Assembly: GCF_001613425.1 (NCBI RefSeq)
Contig: NZ_BDCI01000004.1
Span: 248,001-312,000, forward strand
Length of the DNA stretch: 64,000 nucleotides
Reading direction: 5' to 3'
Origin: Nocardia vulneris
GTDB lineage: Bacteria; Actinomycetota; Actinomycetes; Mycobacteriales; Mycobacteriaceae
Shown here: piece after piece, positions 52,842 to 61,071 of the stretch
How positions within the stretch are numbered: the stretch's first letter is position 1
Layout: each line of letters begins with the position of its first letter
Position numbers and translations under genes: made by a program
Notes under the pieces: model-generated
Told to the model about the DNA's origin: nothing
Databases searched by the model: none
Seen by the model: only the letters and a program-made list of their open reading frames with translations

Positions 52842-53930
52842 CTAGTTGCGCTGCCGTTCCCAACCGAGGTTGCGCAGATGCTGGATGGTCGCGACCGACC
52901 CGGGCACGTCGCTGTGGCCGTCGGCCATCGTCGTCAAGGCCATGGTGAAGTCGGTAGGGCCGAAGCGCAGCGGGTGCACGTGCTGTTCGGTGACGGTGAA
53001 CGTCCGGGCGAGGTGGACATCGCCGCTGGTGCACGACGAACGGATGGTCCGCGGATAGTCCAGGGGCGCAACGGGGGCGCCGCGGTCCATGCCGAATTCG
53101 GTGGTCCAATCGGCCAATTCGACATGATCCGGTTCGCACATCGTCACCGAGCCGTCGACGCCGGTATGTGCGAGGACGCCACGCACGTCACCGTTCTTCT
53201 GCGGGAAGGCGAAGAGTTGATCGGCCGATCCGTCAGGGTTGCTCGCCTGCGCGTATTCGTACCCCTTGTGGCCGGCCACCAGGTCGAAGTAGCCCGCCAT
53301 CCGCTCCTGCTCGCCCGCCCACTCCTGCACCACCGTCGGCTCGGCCTGCCCGGGGAATCTGATCCATCCGTCGACCTTCGCCGCGCCCAGCGTCGAAGCC
53401 CAGAACACCTTCTGCCCGTCCCAATCGACGTCGGTCATGGCCGCGCCGGGCTTGGTGTCGTAGAACCACAGGTCCGCGACCGCACCCGGCACACCGATCT
53501 GGGTCATCGGGTCGTTCAGGACCAGATGCCACGCCTCGCGTTCCGGCGCGAAACTCCAACTGAATCGACTGTTGCGCACCGTGATCGGATCGGCGGTGAT
53601 GACGTAGGGATCGAGCGCGTAGTCGAGCGCATTGTAATAACTGCCGTCCGGTGCGGTGATGATGCTGATCAATTGTGGTGCGGGAAAGTTGTGCAGCGCG
53701 AAGGTGATCAGCAATTTCTCTTTTCCGGCCGGATTCTGCACGGCGAGCCAGTTATAGCTCATCGGATACCAGGTATCGATCATGTCCGCGGGCGTCGCGA
53801 TACGCAGCGGGGTCGGTGGCGTGGTGCCACGCAGTGCTCCCGCGGGCGCCGACATCGACAGCAGCAGCGCGGCGGCAAAGGGCAGGCACAGAGCCACACG
53901 GGCCAGCGAATACTTCTTACGCGATTTCAT
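52842..53930 (-). CDS. Exported protein, possibly lipocalin-like (CrtC/AttH-like fold)
   Basis: A 362-residue protein with a signal peptide (MKSRKKYSLARVALCLPFAA ..., cleavage near AGA-LR at about 33). The mature part is rich in Trp and beta-strand patterns (WLAVQNPAGKEKLLITFALH, FSWSFAPEREAWHLVLND, LWFYDTKPGAA, KVDGWIRFPG). This faintly resembles the CrtC/AttH lipocalin-like family, whose members act on isoprenoids, but I cannot confirm it. It ends 5 bases from the convergent SIP gene and follows the prenyl synthase gene by 18 bases, so it is probably co-transcribed with prenyl synthesis. Two Cys in the mature part. Confidence 0.7.
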   Translation of the reverse strand: MKSRKKYSLARVALCLPFAAALLLSMSAPAGALRGTTPPTPLRIATPADMIDTWYPMSYNWLAVQNPAGKEKLLITFALHNFPAPQLISIITAPDGSYYNALDYALDPYVITADPITVRNSRFSWSFAPEREAWHLVLNDPMTQIGVPGAVADLWFYDTKPGAAMTDVDWDGQKVFWASTLGAAKVDGWIRFPGQAEPTVVQEWAGEQERMAGYFDLVAGHKGYEYAQASNPDGSADQLFAFPQKNGDVRGVLAHTGVDGSVTMCEPDHVELADWTTEFGMDRGAPVAPLDYPRTIRSSCTSGDVHLARTFTVTEQHVHPLRFGPTDFTMALTTMADGHSDVPGSVATIQHLRNLGWERQRN

Positions 53931-53948
53931 TTCTACCTTTCGGATGGA

Positions 53949-54989
53949 TCAGAGATCTCGATGGGTGACCAGGTGCGCGATATCGATGAGCCGCTCGGCG
54001 TGATCGGCGGAAACCGCGGCCTCGGTGAGATAACCGAGCGCGGCGGCGATCTCTTCTTCGGCACGTGCTTCCGCCCAGGCCCGCCCGCCCGCCGCCACGA
54101 TGAGATCGGCGGTATTCCGCAATTCCTCGTCGGTGAGCCGGCGCTCGCTCCGGTAGATCACGGCCAACTTCGCGCCCGCCGCCGTCGCCGAGTTCAGCGC
54201 GGCGGTCACCGGCAGCGATTTCTTTCTGGCCGCGATATCCGCGCAGACCGGCTTTCCGGTCGATTCGTACCTGCCCCAGATGCCCAGCATGTCGTCGACC
54301 AACTGGAAGGCCATACCCATATGGTCACCGAAATTGCGCAGGGATTTGATCTGCTCCTCGGTCCCGCCGCCGTACAACGCGCCGAGTTCGCAGGCGCAAC
54401 CGAACAGCGCACTGGTCTTGCCGTGCACCATGGCCGTCACCTCGTCCAGGCTCACCACGCTGCGGGCCTCGAGACTCAGATCGGCAAACTGGCCCTCGTG
54501 CACTGCCAGCACCGCGCCGGCCAGCACCGCCGTGCCCCGGACGGCTTCCGCGCGCGGCTCCGCCGCCAGCATGTTCAGCGCCTGAGCCAGCAGCGCGTCG
54601 CCGGCGAGTACCGCGGGCCACCGGCCGAAGACCTGCCACGCCGTAGCCCGATGCCTGCGGGTGAGGTCGCCGTCCATCACGTCGTCGTGCATCAGGGTGT
54701 AGTTGTGCACGAGTTCTAGCGCGGCGGCGGGCACCAGCGCCGCCGCCGCGGCACCCCCGACGACCTGGGCAGCGAGTAGCACGAGCGCGGGCCGGATGGC
54801 CTTGCCACCGTTGCCGGCCGTGGCCACGCCGTGCTCGTCCGACCAGCCGAGGTGATAACTCGCGATGCGCTGCATCGATTCGGGCAGTTGATGCACGGCC
54901 GCGCGCATGGTCGGCTCGACTTCCGCGCGCGACCGACCCAGATATTTCCGGATATTCCGCATGCGTCGTTCTTCGTTGGCTGAATACAC
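53949..54989 (-). CDS. Polyprenyl diphosphate synthase (short-chain, GPP/FPP/GGPP type)
   Basis: A 346-residue trans-prenyltransferase. First Asp-rich motif is D102-D103-xx-D106 (MHDDVMDGD); the second is D232-D233-MLG (QLVDDMLGIWG), where the last Asp is Gly, as in many actinobacterial relatives. KAIRPALVLLAA holds the IPP-binding Lys/Arg. It elongates DMAPP with IPP made by the cluster's mevalonate pathway. Chain length (C10 to C20) cannot be read safely; the residues before the first motif are Y-T-L-M-H. GTG at 54989 has AGGAGGGG upstream. Confidence 0.9.
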   Translation of the reverse strand: MYSANEERRMRNIRKYLGRSRAEVEPTMRAAVHQLPESMQRIASYHLGWSDEHGVATAGNGGKAIRPALVLLAAQVVGGAAAAALVPAAALELVHNYTLMHDDVMDGDLTRRHRATAWQVFGRWPAVLAGDALLAQALNMLAAEPRAEAVRGTAVLAGAVLAVHEGQFADLSLEARSVVSLDEVTAMVHGKTSALFGCACELGALYGGGTEEQIKSLRNFGDHMGMAFQLVDDMLGIWGRYESTGKPVCADIAARKKSLPVTAALNSATAAGAKLAVIYRSERRLTDEELRNTADLIVAAGGRAWAEARAEEEIAAALGYLTEAAVSADHAERLIDIAHLVTHRDL

Positions 54990-55018
54990 CGAACCCCTCC
55001 TGAGAACAGCACTCGATG

Positions 55019-55056
55019 CGACTACGCGGCCGAATCAACCGAAGGATTCGTAGTCG
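55019..55056. promoter_or_regulatory. Nested inverted repeat between the prenyl synthase and StrR-like genes
   Basis: Outer arms CGACTACG and CGTAGTCG (22 bases apart) and inner arms CGAATC and GATTCG (8 bases apart) overlap. It lies 30-67 bases upstream of the prenyl synthase start and 53 bases behind the StrR-like stop. It may be an operator for the regulator or the regulator's terminator. Confidence 0.45.
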
Positions 55057-55108
55057 GTTCCGAAATAATTGTCTGTATCGAGTGACTGTTCGAATATTAG
55101 CAAAAACT

Positions 55109-56152
55109 TCAGGAAATACGGTCGAGGTCGGCCTTTCGCGCCAATCGCTCGGCGAGATTCTGCCATTCCACGGCGTGCCGCCGAGCCAATTCCGCCACCG
55201 TCGGCGCGCAATGCATCGGAATACTGTCGACTATCATTTGCCACGCCGCCGGTTCCACGGGCAGCGCCTCCAGCATCCGCAGCAGCTTTCGACCGTACTC
55301 GGTGAAGCGCAACGACGGATCCGCCCGCAGGCGCCGCACAATCGCGCCGGTATCTCGCGATCCGCGCCGGCCACCGGCTTGCCGATCCGCCGAGGGCGTG
55401 GCGCCCGGTTCGCCGCCCGCACCGGTGTCGACGGCCGATTCGTCCCGGCCCGCGACGGCGGCCCGGCTTTCCCGGGCGTCCCGGCGAGCTTTCTTGGCGG
55501 TGGTGAGCGAAACGCCCGTCGCCAATGCCACCTCTTTTGCCGACGCGCCGGGTTTGTCGGCCAAGAACTCCAACGCGCGCCGCCGCCGCTCCCCGGCCTC
55601 GACCGGATACATCACGCCATCGCGTCCCATTCGAGCGTCGGGCTGCTGCGGATATTCCGCATCTGCCCCTCGGCGAATAGCACCGACTGTTTTGTCGGAT
55701 AATCCCACGACATCGGCCACCCGCCGGTTCGACCATTCCGGGTAGTCGCCGAGTATGCGTGTAGCCGCGGCCTTTCGGTCGGCCAGGGATAATGGCAGAC
55801 CGTGCGCGCTGTTCATACGCACGGCGATCACGAATGCTTCCCGCACGTCACCGTCGAAATACACTGCATTGATGACCTCGGCCCCGCTGCGCTGCGCCGC
55901 GCGCAAGCGGTGCGCGCCATCGACCACCGTCATCGTCTGCCGGTGCACGACAATGGGCGGTAATGCGGTGATCACTTCCGCCAGCGCGCGCACGTGCGTG
56001 AAATCCTCACCGCCGATCCGTGGTGAATCGAGCACGCTGAGCTCATCGATGGGAATTTGTTCGATTTCCGAATCCCCCGAGTCCGACCCGAATTCGAGTA
56101 CGTCATGACCCGCAGCATCCGCTTCCGGTCGGACCGCAGCAATCTGGTCCAT
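55109..56152 (-). CDS. StrR/NovG-type pathway regulator (ParB-like fold)
   Basis: A 347-residue protein. SVLDSPRIGGEDFTHVRALA, ALPPIVVHRQTMTVVDGAHR and VRMNSAHGLPLSLADRKAAA form the ParB/Spo0J-like N-terminal domain as found in StrR, NovG and Dbv4, followed by a helix-turn-helix (WSNRRVADVVGLSDKTVGAI). Those proteins activate antibiotic clusters by binding inverted repeats. The C-terminal part has an acidic/Ser-Gly linker and a helical end. I infer that it activates this cluster. ATG at 56152 has AGGAGGGA upstream. Dipeptide VDGAHRLR contains the conserved DGxHR. Confidence 0.86.
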   Translation of the reverse strand: MDQIAAVRPEADAAGHDVLEFGSDSGDSEIEQIPIDELSVLDSPRIGGEDFTHVRALAEVITALPPIVVHRQTMTVVDGAHRLRAAQRSGAEVINAVYFDGDVREAFVIAVRMNSAHGLPLSLADRKAAATRILGDYPEWSNRRVADVVGLSDKTVGAIRRGADAEYPQQPDARMGRDGVMYPVEAGERRRRALEFLADKPGASAKEVALATGVSLTTAKKARRDARESRAAVAGRDESAVDTGAGGEPGATPSADRQAGGRRGSRDTGAIVRRLRADPSLRFTEYGRKLLRMLEALPVEPAAWQMIVDSIPMHCAPTVAELARRHAVEWQNLAERLARKADLDRIS

Positions 56153-56742
56153 AACTATCCCTCCTGGCATCCCCGCTGCCGCATTGCGCGCACGGCAGCC
56201 GGGTTTTCGCTCCAAGGCCTGCATTACCCGAGCACCCAGGGTGATATATGATATTGCTTCCGACGAGGTCGGCAGCATTTGTTGTAAAGTACGGCACCAC
56301 CGCGTCGGCGTCCCCACCGCCGACGAAAATGACCAACTGGTCGGTACCGGTGCCGAGATTACTGTTACCACAGATTTCGGTCACGAAATCGAGTTCACCC
56401 CCCGGGTACATCACACACGTCAGGTCACCAGACGCTACTTCGGCATCGGAATAACCCCGGACGCAAGTCAAGCTCATCGTGTGTGAATTGGCAAGACTGT
56501 TCGTCGCTATTCCGCACACGGAGATTGCATACCCCCGTGCATGATTTTCGACTCAGACAGTTCTTCTGATCTTACGTACCGTTACGGCACCGAAACCAAT
56601 CCTCGCGGGGACCGCTGCCGATCGAAATGATCGCCGACAATCGCGGGTCGGCCCACCCCTTGACCCCACGTATCGGCAATCTATCCGAGCTCGGCACCGC
56701 CGAACAGCCCCCAAAACAGAGGCCCCGGGCACTCTCGACCGA
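56153..56742. other. Intergenic region without supportable gene
   Basis: 590 bases of lower GC between the StrR-like gene and the CocE/NonD hydrolase gene. Short frames on both strands lack codon bias and ribosome sites. It should contain the StrR-like promoter. It also marks the probable cluster edge. Confidence 0.6.
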
Positions 56743-58857
56743 TCAGCGCCAACCGCTGTCCGCAGCACGCCCTAGGGGCAGAACGACTTTCGACGGGTAC
56801 CGAGCCGAGTGTTCGAGGGTCACGGCGGAACCGAGCAATCCGGGCAGGTCGAGCGGGTGCGGCATCGAAGCCGGGAAGTTGCCGCTGGCTATCCGGATGC
56901 GCAGACGGTGGCCGGCGTCGATCTTCTGGGCGGTCGGGAAGACCCGGACCTGGAATTCGGTGACCTGGCCGGGGACGAGGGGTTGCCGGGACGTCGAGGT
57001 GTTCTGGTGGACGGCGGCATAGACAGTGCCGTCGCTGGTTCGCCACGACCGGTCCTCGTCGAGTGCGCGGCGCTGGGCCGTGAGCGACCCCTCGGTGAGC
57101 TGGCGGACCGTACCGTCGGGGGCGACGTCTTCGACGGCCACATCGAAGGCGGCATCGGTCGTGGTCGAGGCCGCGAACAGATCGGCGACGATCGGCCCCG
57201 CCAGTGTCATCGCTTCGTCGAATGGCGCTGTGGTGTAGGTCAATCCGTGTTGCGGACCGACCGCGGTCTGACTGCACGGCTCGTGCAGGTTACCCAGTGA
57301 GAGCAGGTTGACCACGAACTCGAGGATGCCGCCGGTCGCTTTGCTGGTTCCCCGATTGCACGGGTTGTTCACCAGCGAGTAGTCCCAGCGATCCGAAATC
57401 TGCTCGCCGGCCGGCGCAGTCGTGGACAGCTGATTGCCGTCGAGGTAGTAGCTCGTCGGCGTGGTTTCGGCGAACGGATAGGCGGCGACGCTCATCGCGT
57501 TGCCGTTGGCGTCGATCACATTGAGCGGCTTGTTGTTTCGATCGATGCCGTTGTCGATGCCCTTGAGCCAGTGGTCGAACCACGCCGCCGTGTGCTCTTC
57601 GGTCCTGATCCGTCCGGTCGGCGCGAACCCGGTGGTGACGTGCGGCCACGGACCTTGCAGGATCTGGTAGCGCGGGTCCGGCCGCTGCGCCGGGTCCATC
57701 GGGCCGTAGGGATCGCGGCCGGCCGCCGCGTTCTGTAGCGCCGCATACAGTTTGAACGTGGCGCCCTGGAAGATGTCGGTATCACCGCCGACGGCGTAGA
57801 CCGCGACATCGTTGCGGACGATCTCGGCGATATCGTCGGACAGCAGCCGCGCGCCGACGACCGGATCGTCGGCGTTGATGCCCTGGGTCAGCAGGCGCGC
57901 CGCCAGACCGATGACGCCTTGGCCGTCGTCGCCGATGAGCCCCTTCAGGCGATCGACGACGAGCCCGATCGCGCGCAGCGGTTCGACCAGCGCCGCCTCC
58001 CACAGGTTGGCGTACTGCAGCCACAACCCGGGCCAGACGATGACGAACGCGGAGATCAGCGGCGCCCACTGACCGTCGCCGAGCACGTCCTGCAGCAGGT
58101 CGTAATCGGTGTTCATCGTGAAAATCGCCTTCAGCGGCGAGTTCTCACCGATTTTCGTGGCACCGTGCATGGCTTCGACGCCGGGGAACGAGTAGCCGAA
58201 CATGCCCACCTTGCCAGTGGCGTTGGGCAGCCGGGAACTCCAGTCGACGAGTTCCTGCACGTCCTGGGCGTTGCGATCACTCACCGGCGACCATTGACCG
58301 CTGGACGCACCGGTGCCCCGCACGTCGGCGATGACGTTGATGTACCCGCGGTTCACCAGATCGACCGGCGCGCTGACCTCCTGCAGCACCGAGTTGATCA
58401 CCCCGCCGAGGTCGCCGGGCACCGGCAGGTCGTACTCCTCGAAGAGGCCGCCGAACAACGACACCAGCAGACCGTTGTAGGACCCGTACGGCGTCATCGA
58501 AAGCACCACGGGGAAGGGCCCTTTCGCGGGCTCGTGGGTCACCGGGTCCAGCGGATAGCGGATCGAGGCATGCAACTCGACGCCGTCGCTCATGCGCACG
58601 TTCTGCACGATGTCGTAGCCGGTCTGGTACGGGCTCGGGCTCGGCGAGTAACCGGGCGGCAATCCGAACCCCGGCGGCGCGGGTTGCGCGAGCCCGACGG
58701 TCGGCGCGGCCGACATCGGCGCCGCGGGCAGCACGGCGACCGCGATGATCCCCGCCACCACCGCGGCCGACAGCGACATCCGCCGGCGGCCCGGCCGATC
58801 GGCCCGGCTCCGTCGATGCCAGCCGGTGCCACGCTGCACCGGGCGCGTCTTCGTCAT
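56743..58857 (-). CDS. Exported CocE/NonD-family hydrolase (X-Pro dipeptidyl-peptidase-like)
   Basis: A 704-residue alpha/beta hydrolase with a signal peptide (Arg-rich start RRSRADRPGRRRMSLSAAVV, cleavage near MSA-AP). MSDGVELHASIRYP, ADVRGTGASSGQ (oxyanion region), GMFGYSFPG (nucleophilic Ser), GGDTDIFQG (Asp) and GPWPHVT (His) give the catalytic triad order of the family, and the last 200 residues form the jelly-roll domain. Substrates in the family are esters or X-Pro peptides; none can be fixed. ATG at 58857. A palindrome lies 68 bases upstream. Confidence 0.86.
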   Translation of the reverse strand: MTKTRPVQRGTGWHRRSRADRPGRRRMSLSAAVVAGIIAVAVLPAAPMSAAPTVGLAQPAPPGFGLPPGYSPSPSPYQTGYDIVQNVRMSDGVELHASIRYPLDPVTHEPAKGPFPVVLSMTPYGSYNGLLVSLFGGLFEEYDLPVPGDLGGVINSVLQEVSAPVDLVNRGYINVIADVRGTGASSGQWSPVSDRNAQDVQELVDWSSRLPNATGKVGMFGYSFPGVEAMHGATKIGENSPLKAIFTMNTDYDLLQDVLGDGQWAPLISAFVIVWPGLWLQYANLWEAALVEPLRAIGLVVDRLKGLIGDDGQGVIGLAARLLTQGINADDPVVGARLLSDDIAEIVRNDVAVYAVGGDTDIFQGATFKLYAALQNAAAGRDPYGPMDPAQRPDPRYQILQGPWPHVTTGFAPTGRIRTEEHTAAWFDHWLKGIDNGIDRNNKPLNVIDANGNAMSVAAYPFAETTPTSYYLDGNQLSTTAPAGEQISDRWDYSLVNNPCNRGTSKATGGILEFVVNLLSLGNLHEPCSQTAVGPQHGLTYTTAPFDEAMTLAGPIVADLFAASTTTDAAFDVAVEDVAPDGTVRQLTEGSLTAQRRALDEDRSWRTSDGTVYAAVHQNTSTSRQPLVPGQVTEFQVRVFPTAQKIDAGHRLRIRIASGNFPASMPHPLDLPGLLGSAVTLEHSARYPSKVVLPLGRAADSGWR

Positions 58858-59272
58858 TCAGCAAACTTCCCACAGCGGTCCGCGCCGGAACCATTGGAAA
58901 ACGCATAGGGTCCGCTCGCCCAGTTTATGCAACTGCATAATCCCGGCGTCTCACCTTCGGCAGGTCGACCGAACCGCCCGAGGACGCGCTCACTCGCCCG
59001 CTTCGCCGGACCGAGGCGTCGCCTTCAGCGAACGACAAGCAATCATCAGATCGCGGCTGGCCGCTTACTTCGCGAGCTGATCACCCGGCGCATCGGCGAC
59101 CGGAACGACACCGGCCCGATCCCGGTCGGACGCAGGACGTAGACGCCGTGGCCGCCGAACTCGCCGCGAGGGTGCGGGCGGGCCGGTGTGGTGCCGGTCC
59201 CGCGCTCGCACCCCCTGCGGCGCTGATCCGGTTCGGTGCGCTCACCCGTCAGAGCCGGGTGTAGCGCTCGGT
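58858..59272. other. Intergenic region without supportable gene
   Basis: 415 bases. It holds the promoter side of the CocE/NonD gene with a TTATGCA-AC-TGCATAA palindrome; the rest shows no gene with ribosome site or coding bias. Confidence 0.6.
58925..58940. promoter_or_regulatory. Palindrome upstream of the CocE/NonD gene
   Basis: TTATGCA-AC-TGCATAA, a perfect dyad 68 bases before the start. The arms TATGCA/TGCATA are those of the PadR-associated palindrome at 9592-9609, with 2 instead of 6 bases between. Confidence 0.5.
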
Positions 59273-59677
59273 TTACTCCGGCGGCGACGGTTGCCGGATA
59301 CCGGCGGGCAGCGAGCCACCGGCAACGTCGGCGGCGATGCCGAGGGTTTCCTCGTACTCGCGAACTTCGAGATCCGCACCGTCGGAGGCGGATTCGGCGT
59401 CTTCGACCGGCTGTGCCGGATCCGGCGCGACATCGGGCTGTTCCTCGGCCAGCCGTTCTCCCAATGGTCGCGGGTGGCTCTCCTCCCAGGGCGTCATCCC
59501 GTACTTGGTCGCACCGGACCAGTGCTCAGGCGGATCCATCCCCGCCTCCTGCGGATCCAGCCGCAATCGATCCTCGTCGAGATCCTCGGCACTGTTGAGC
59601 GCTGCCGGGTCGGTCTCGACCGCGTCCGGATCGCCGGTGTCCTGCGGAGGGTCGTAGGTGTTGCCCGATTCGGTCAT
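59273..59677 (-). CDS. DUF5709-like acidic protein
   Basis: A 134-residue, very acidic protein. The segment DPPEHWSGATKYGMTPWEES followed by HPRPLGERLAEEQPD fits the DUF5709 family of actinobacteria. No enzyme motif is visible and the function is unknown. ATG at 59677 has AGGAGG upstream. No signal peptide. Confidence 0.7.
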   Translation of the reverse strand: MTESGNTYDPPQDTGDPDAVETDPAALNSAEDLDEDRLRLDPQEAGMDPPEHWSGATKYGMTPWEESHPRPLGERLAEEQPDVAPDPAQPVEDAESASDGADLEVREYEETLGIAADVAGGSLPAGIRQPSPPE

Positions 59678-59750
59678 TGCTGCCTCCTTCCGCTACGCGA
59701 CTTCCCACACTGCCGTGGGTAAAACGTGCGTAGCCGGAGGCGTCAGCGGA

Positions 59751-60188
59751 TCACGGCAGGACGACGCACGCGGGTCCGACGCTGATACCGGTCCCGATCG
59801 GGAACGGATTGTCGTGGGAGTACGCGTCGTAGTCCTCCTCCGACCGGTACTCGACCACCCAGATGTGATGCTGACCCCGCTGCGGCGGAATCCACGTGGT
59901 GCGTGCGACGCCGGAAGCGTCCGCGACCACGACGGCCGGCTGGAACGCTCCCCTGACCATGCGACCGTCGGCCTCGTCGAGGAAGACCACTTCCTGGCCC
60001 GGGTCCGTCTTCGCGATGACCGAGTAGGAGCAACCGGCGCCCAGGGCGGGCTCGGAGCTACCGAAACTCTGTCCGCGTTCGACCCCGACATAGGTGACGG
60101 TGGCGCCCGCCTGCGGTGCGCCCAGTGCAATACCGGTGGCCAGCGCGCCGATCATCGCCGCGACGGCGACCGGTCTGTTCTTGAACAC
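59751..60188 (-). CDS. Small exported protein, Ig-like beta fold likely
   Basis: A 145-residue protein with a signal peptide (KNRPVAVAAMIGALATGIAL, cleavage near AGA-TV). The mature part has two cysteines far apart (GAGCSYS and GPACVVLP), which could join the ends of a beta sandwich, and strand patterns such as GVARTTWIPPQRGQHHIWVV. Function unknown. GTG at 60188 follows AGAGGGG at good spacing; the longer frame upstream lacks support. Confidence 0.68.
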   Translation of the reverse strand: MFKNRPVAVAAMIGALATGIALGAPQAGATVTYVGVERGQSFGSSEPALGAGCSYSVIAKTDPGQEVVFLDEADGRMVRGAFQPAVVVADASGVARTTWIPPQRGQHHIWVVEYRSEEDYDAYSHDNPFPIGTGISVGPACVVLP

Positions 60189-60215
60189 GATGAAATCCCC
60201 TCTACAACAATGAAT

Positions 60216-60235
60216 TTCCCGGAATATTTCGGGAA
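60216..60235. promoter_or_regulatory. Inverted repeat upstream of the small exported protein gene
   Basis: Arms TTCCCG and CGGGAA, eight bases apart, 28 bases before the start. Could be an operator; no regulator can be tied to it. Confidence 0.35.
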
Positions 60236-60444
60236 CACTGCGAACTGTCCCGCACCCCATCCAGGCGTTCAATACCCCTGTTTCGGGGGCACCACGGACC
60301 TGCTGCGCGGCCCGCCAACCCTGCCCGAAATCTCCACGAATTCAACACAATTGGCGCGACCGCAGCGGCTAGCGTGACGTTCCGTGCCCGATCCGGCGAG
60401 CCGCGCAGGCGAACGAACAGTGCTGCCCCGCAACCCCTATCGGT

Positions 60445-60924
60445 TCACAGCTGATAGCTCTCGATGTCGGCGATGCCGTGGGTGGCGCCGCCGGCCGCGG
60501 CGAAGGCGGTGAGGGCGTGCACCAGCCCGTGCCGGTCGGCTTCGGGCAATTCGGCGACCACGACGGCGATTTCCGCGCGGCGGCGTTCGGTGACGGCGGC
60601 GACGATCTCGTGGCCGCGAGCGGTCAACTCGACGATCAGCTCCCGACGGGAATGCGGGTTGGGCTTGCGATCGATCAGCTCCGCGGCGACGAGGCGATCG
60701 ACCATGCGCGTCGCGGTGGACGGTCGCACCCCGAGAATGCTTGCGAGCGCCGCCACATTGGAGGGCCCGCGCGCGGAAAGGATGACCAGCGTCCGGAATT
60801 GCGGGATGGTGATCGTGTCGTCGACGGAGGCGATCGACCGGGCAGACAGCGCGACGAGCACTCGCGACGCCGTCAGCAGCGCCTCGGTGATCTCATCGAC
60901 CGATTCCTCGGTTCGGCGGCTCAT
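60445..60924 (-). CDS. MarR-family transcriptional regulator
   Basis: A 159-residue MarR-type protein. The winged helix spans about residues 30-100 (TIPQFRTLVILSARGPSNVA, LASILGVRPSTATRMVDRLV, RKPNPHSRRELIVELTARG). ATG at 60924 has AAGGGAA upstream; the frame before it is unsupported. It is divergent from the large membrane protein gene and may repress it; no clear dyad is seen in the gap. Confidence 0.88.
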   Translation of the reverse strand: MSRRTEESVDEITEALLTASRVLVALSARSIASVDDTITIPQFRTLVILSARGPSNVAALASILGVRPSTATRMVDRLVAAELIDRKPNPHSRRELIVELTARGHEIVAAVTERRRAEIAVVVAELPEADRHGLVHALTAFAAAGGATHGIADIESYQL

Positions 60925-61071
60925 CGGTTCCCTTTGATCGCAGTAAGAGTCGATTCTCCCATCCGGCGGCCGGTGCGCGACGAATGAGAGGTACATCCCG
61001 AGTCGGCGCGGCAGAAATATTGCACATGGCAACTGTTGCACACTGCCCCTATCCGGTAAGGTCTCGAAGTC

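Noticed and set aside
52416..54719. 767-codon open frame on the plus strand
   Set aside because: It crosses the end of the SIP-like gene and runs antisense to the exported protein and prenyl synthase genes, all of which have clear domains.
56103..56519. 138-codon minus-strand frame before the StrR-like gene
   Set aside because: It overlaps the StrR-like start, has no ribosome site and many unusual codons; the good AGGAGGGA site belongs to 56152.
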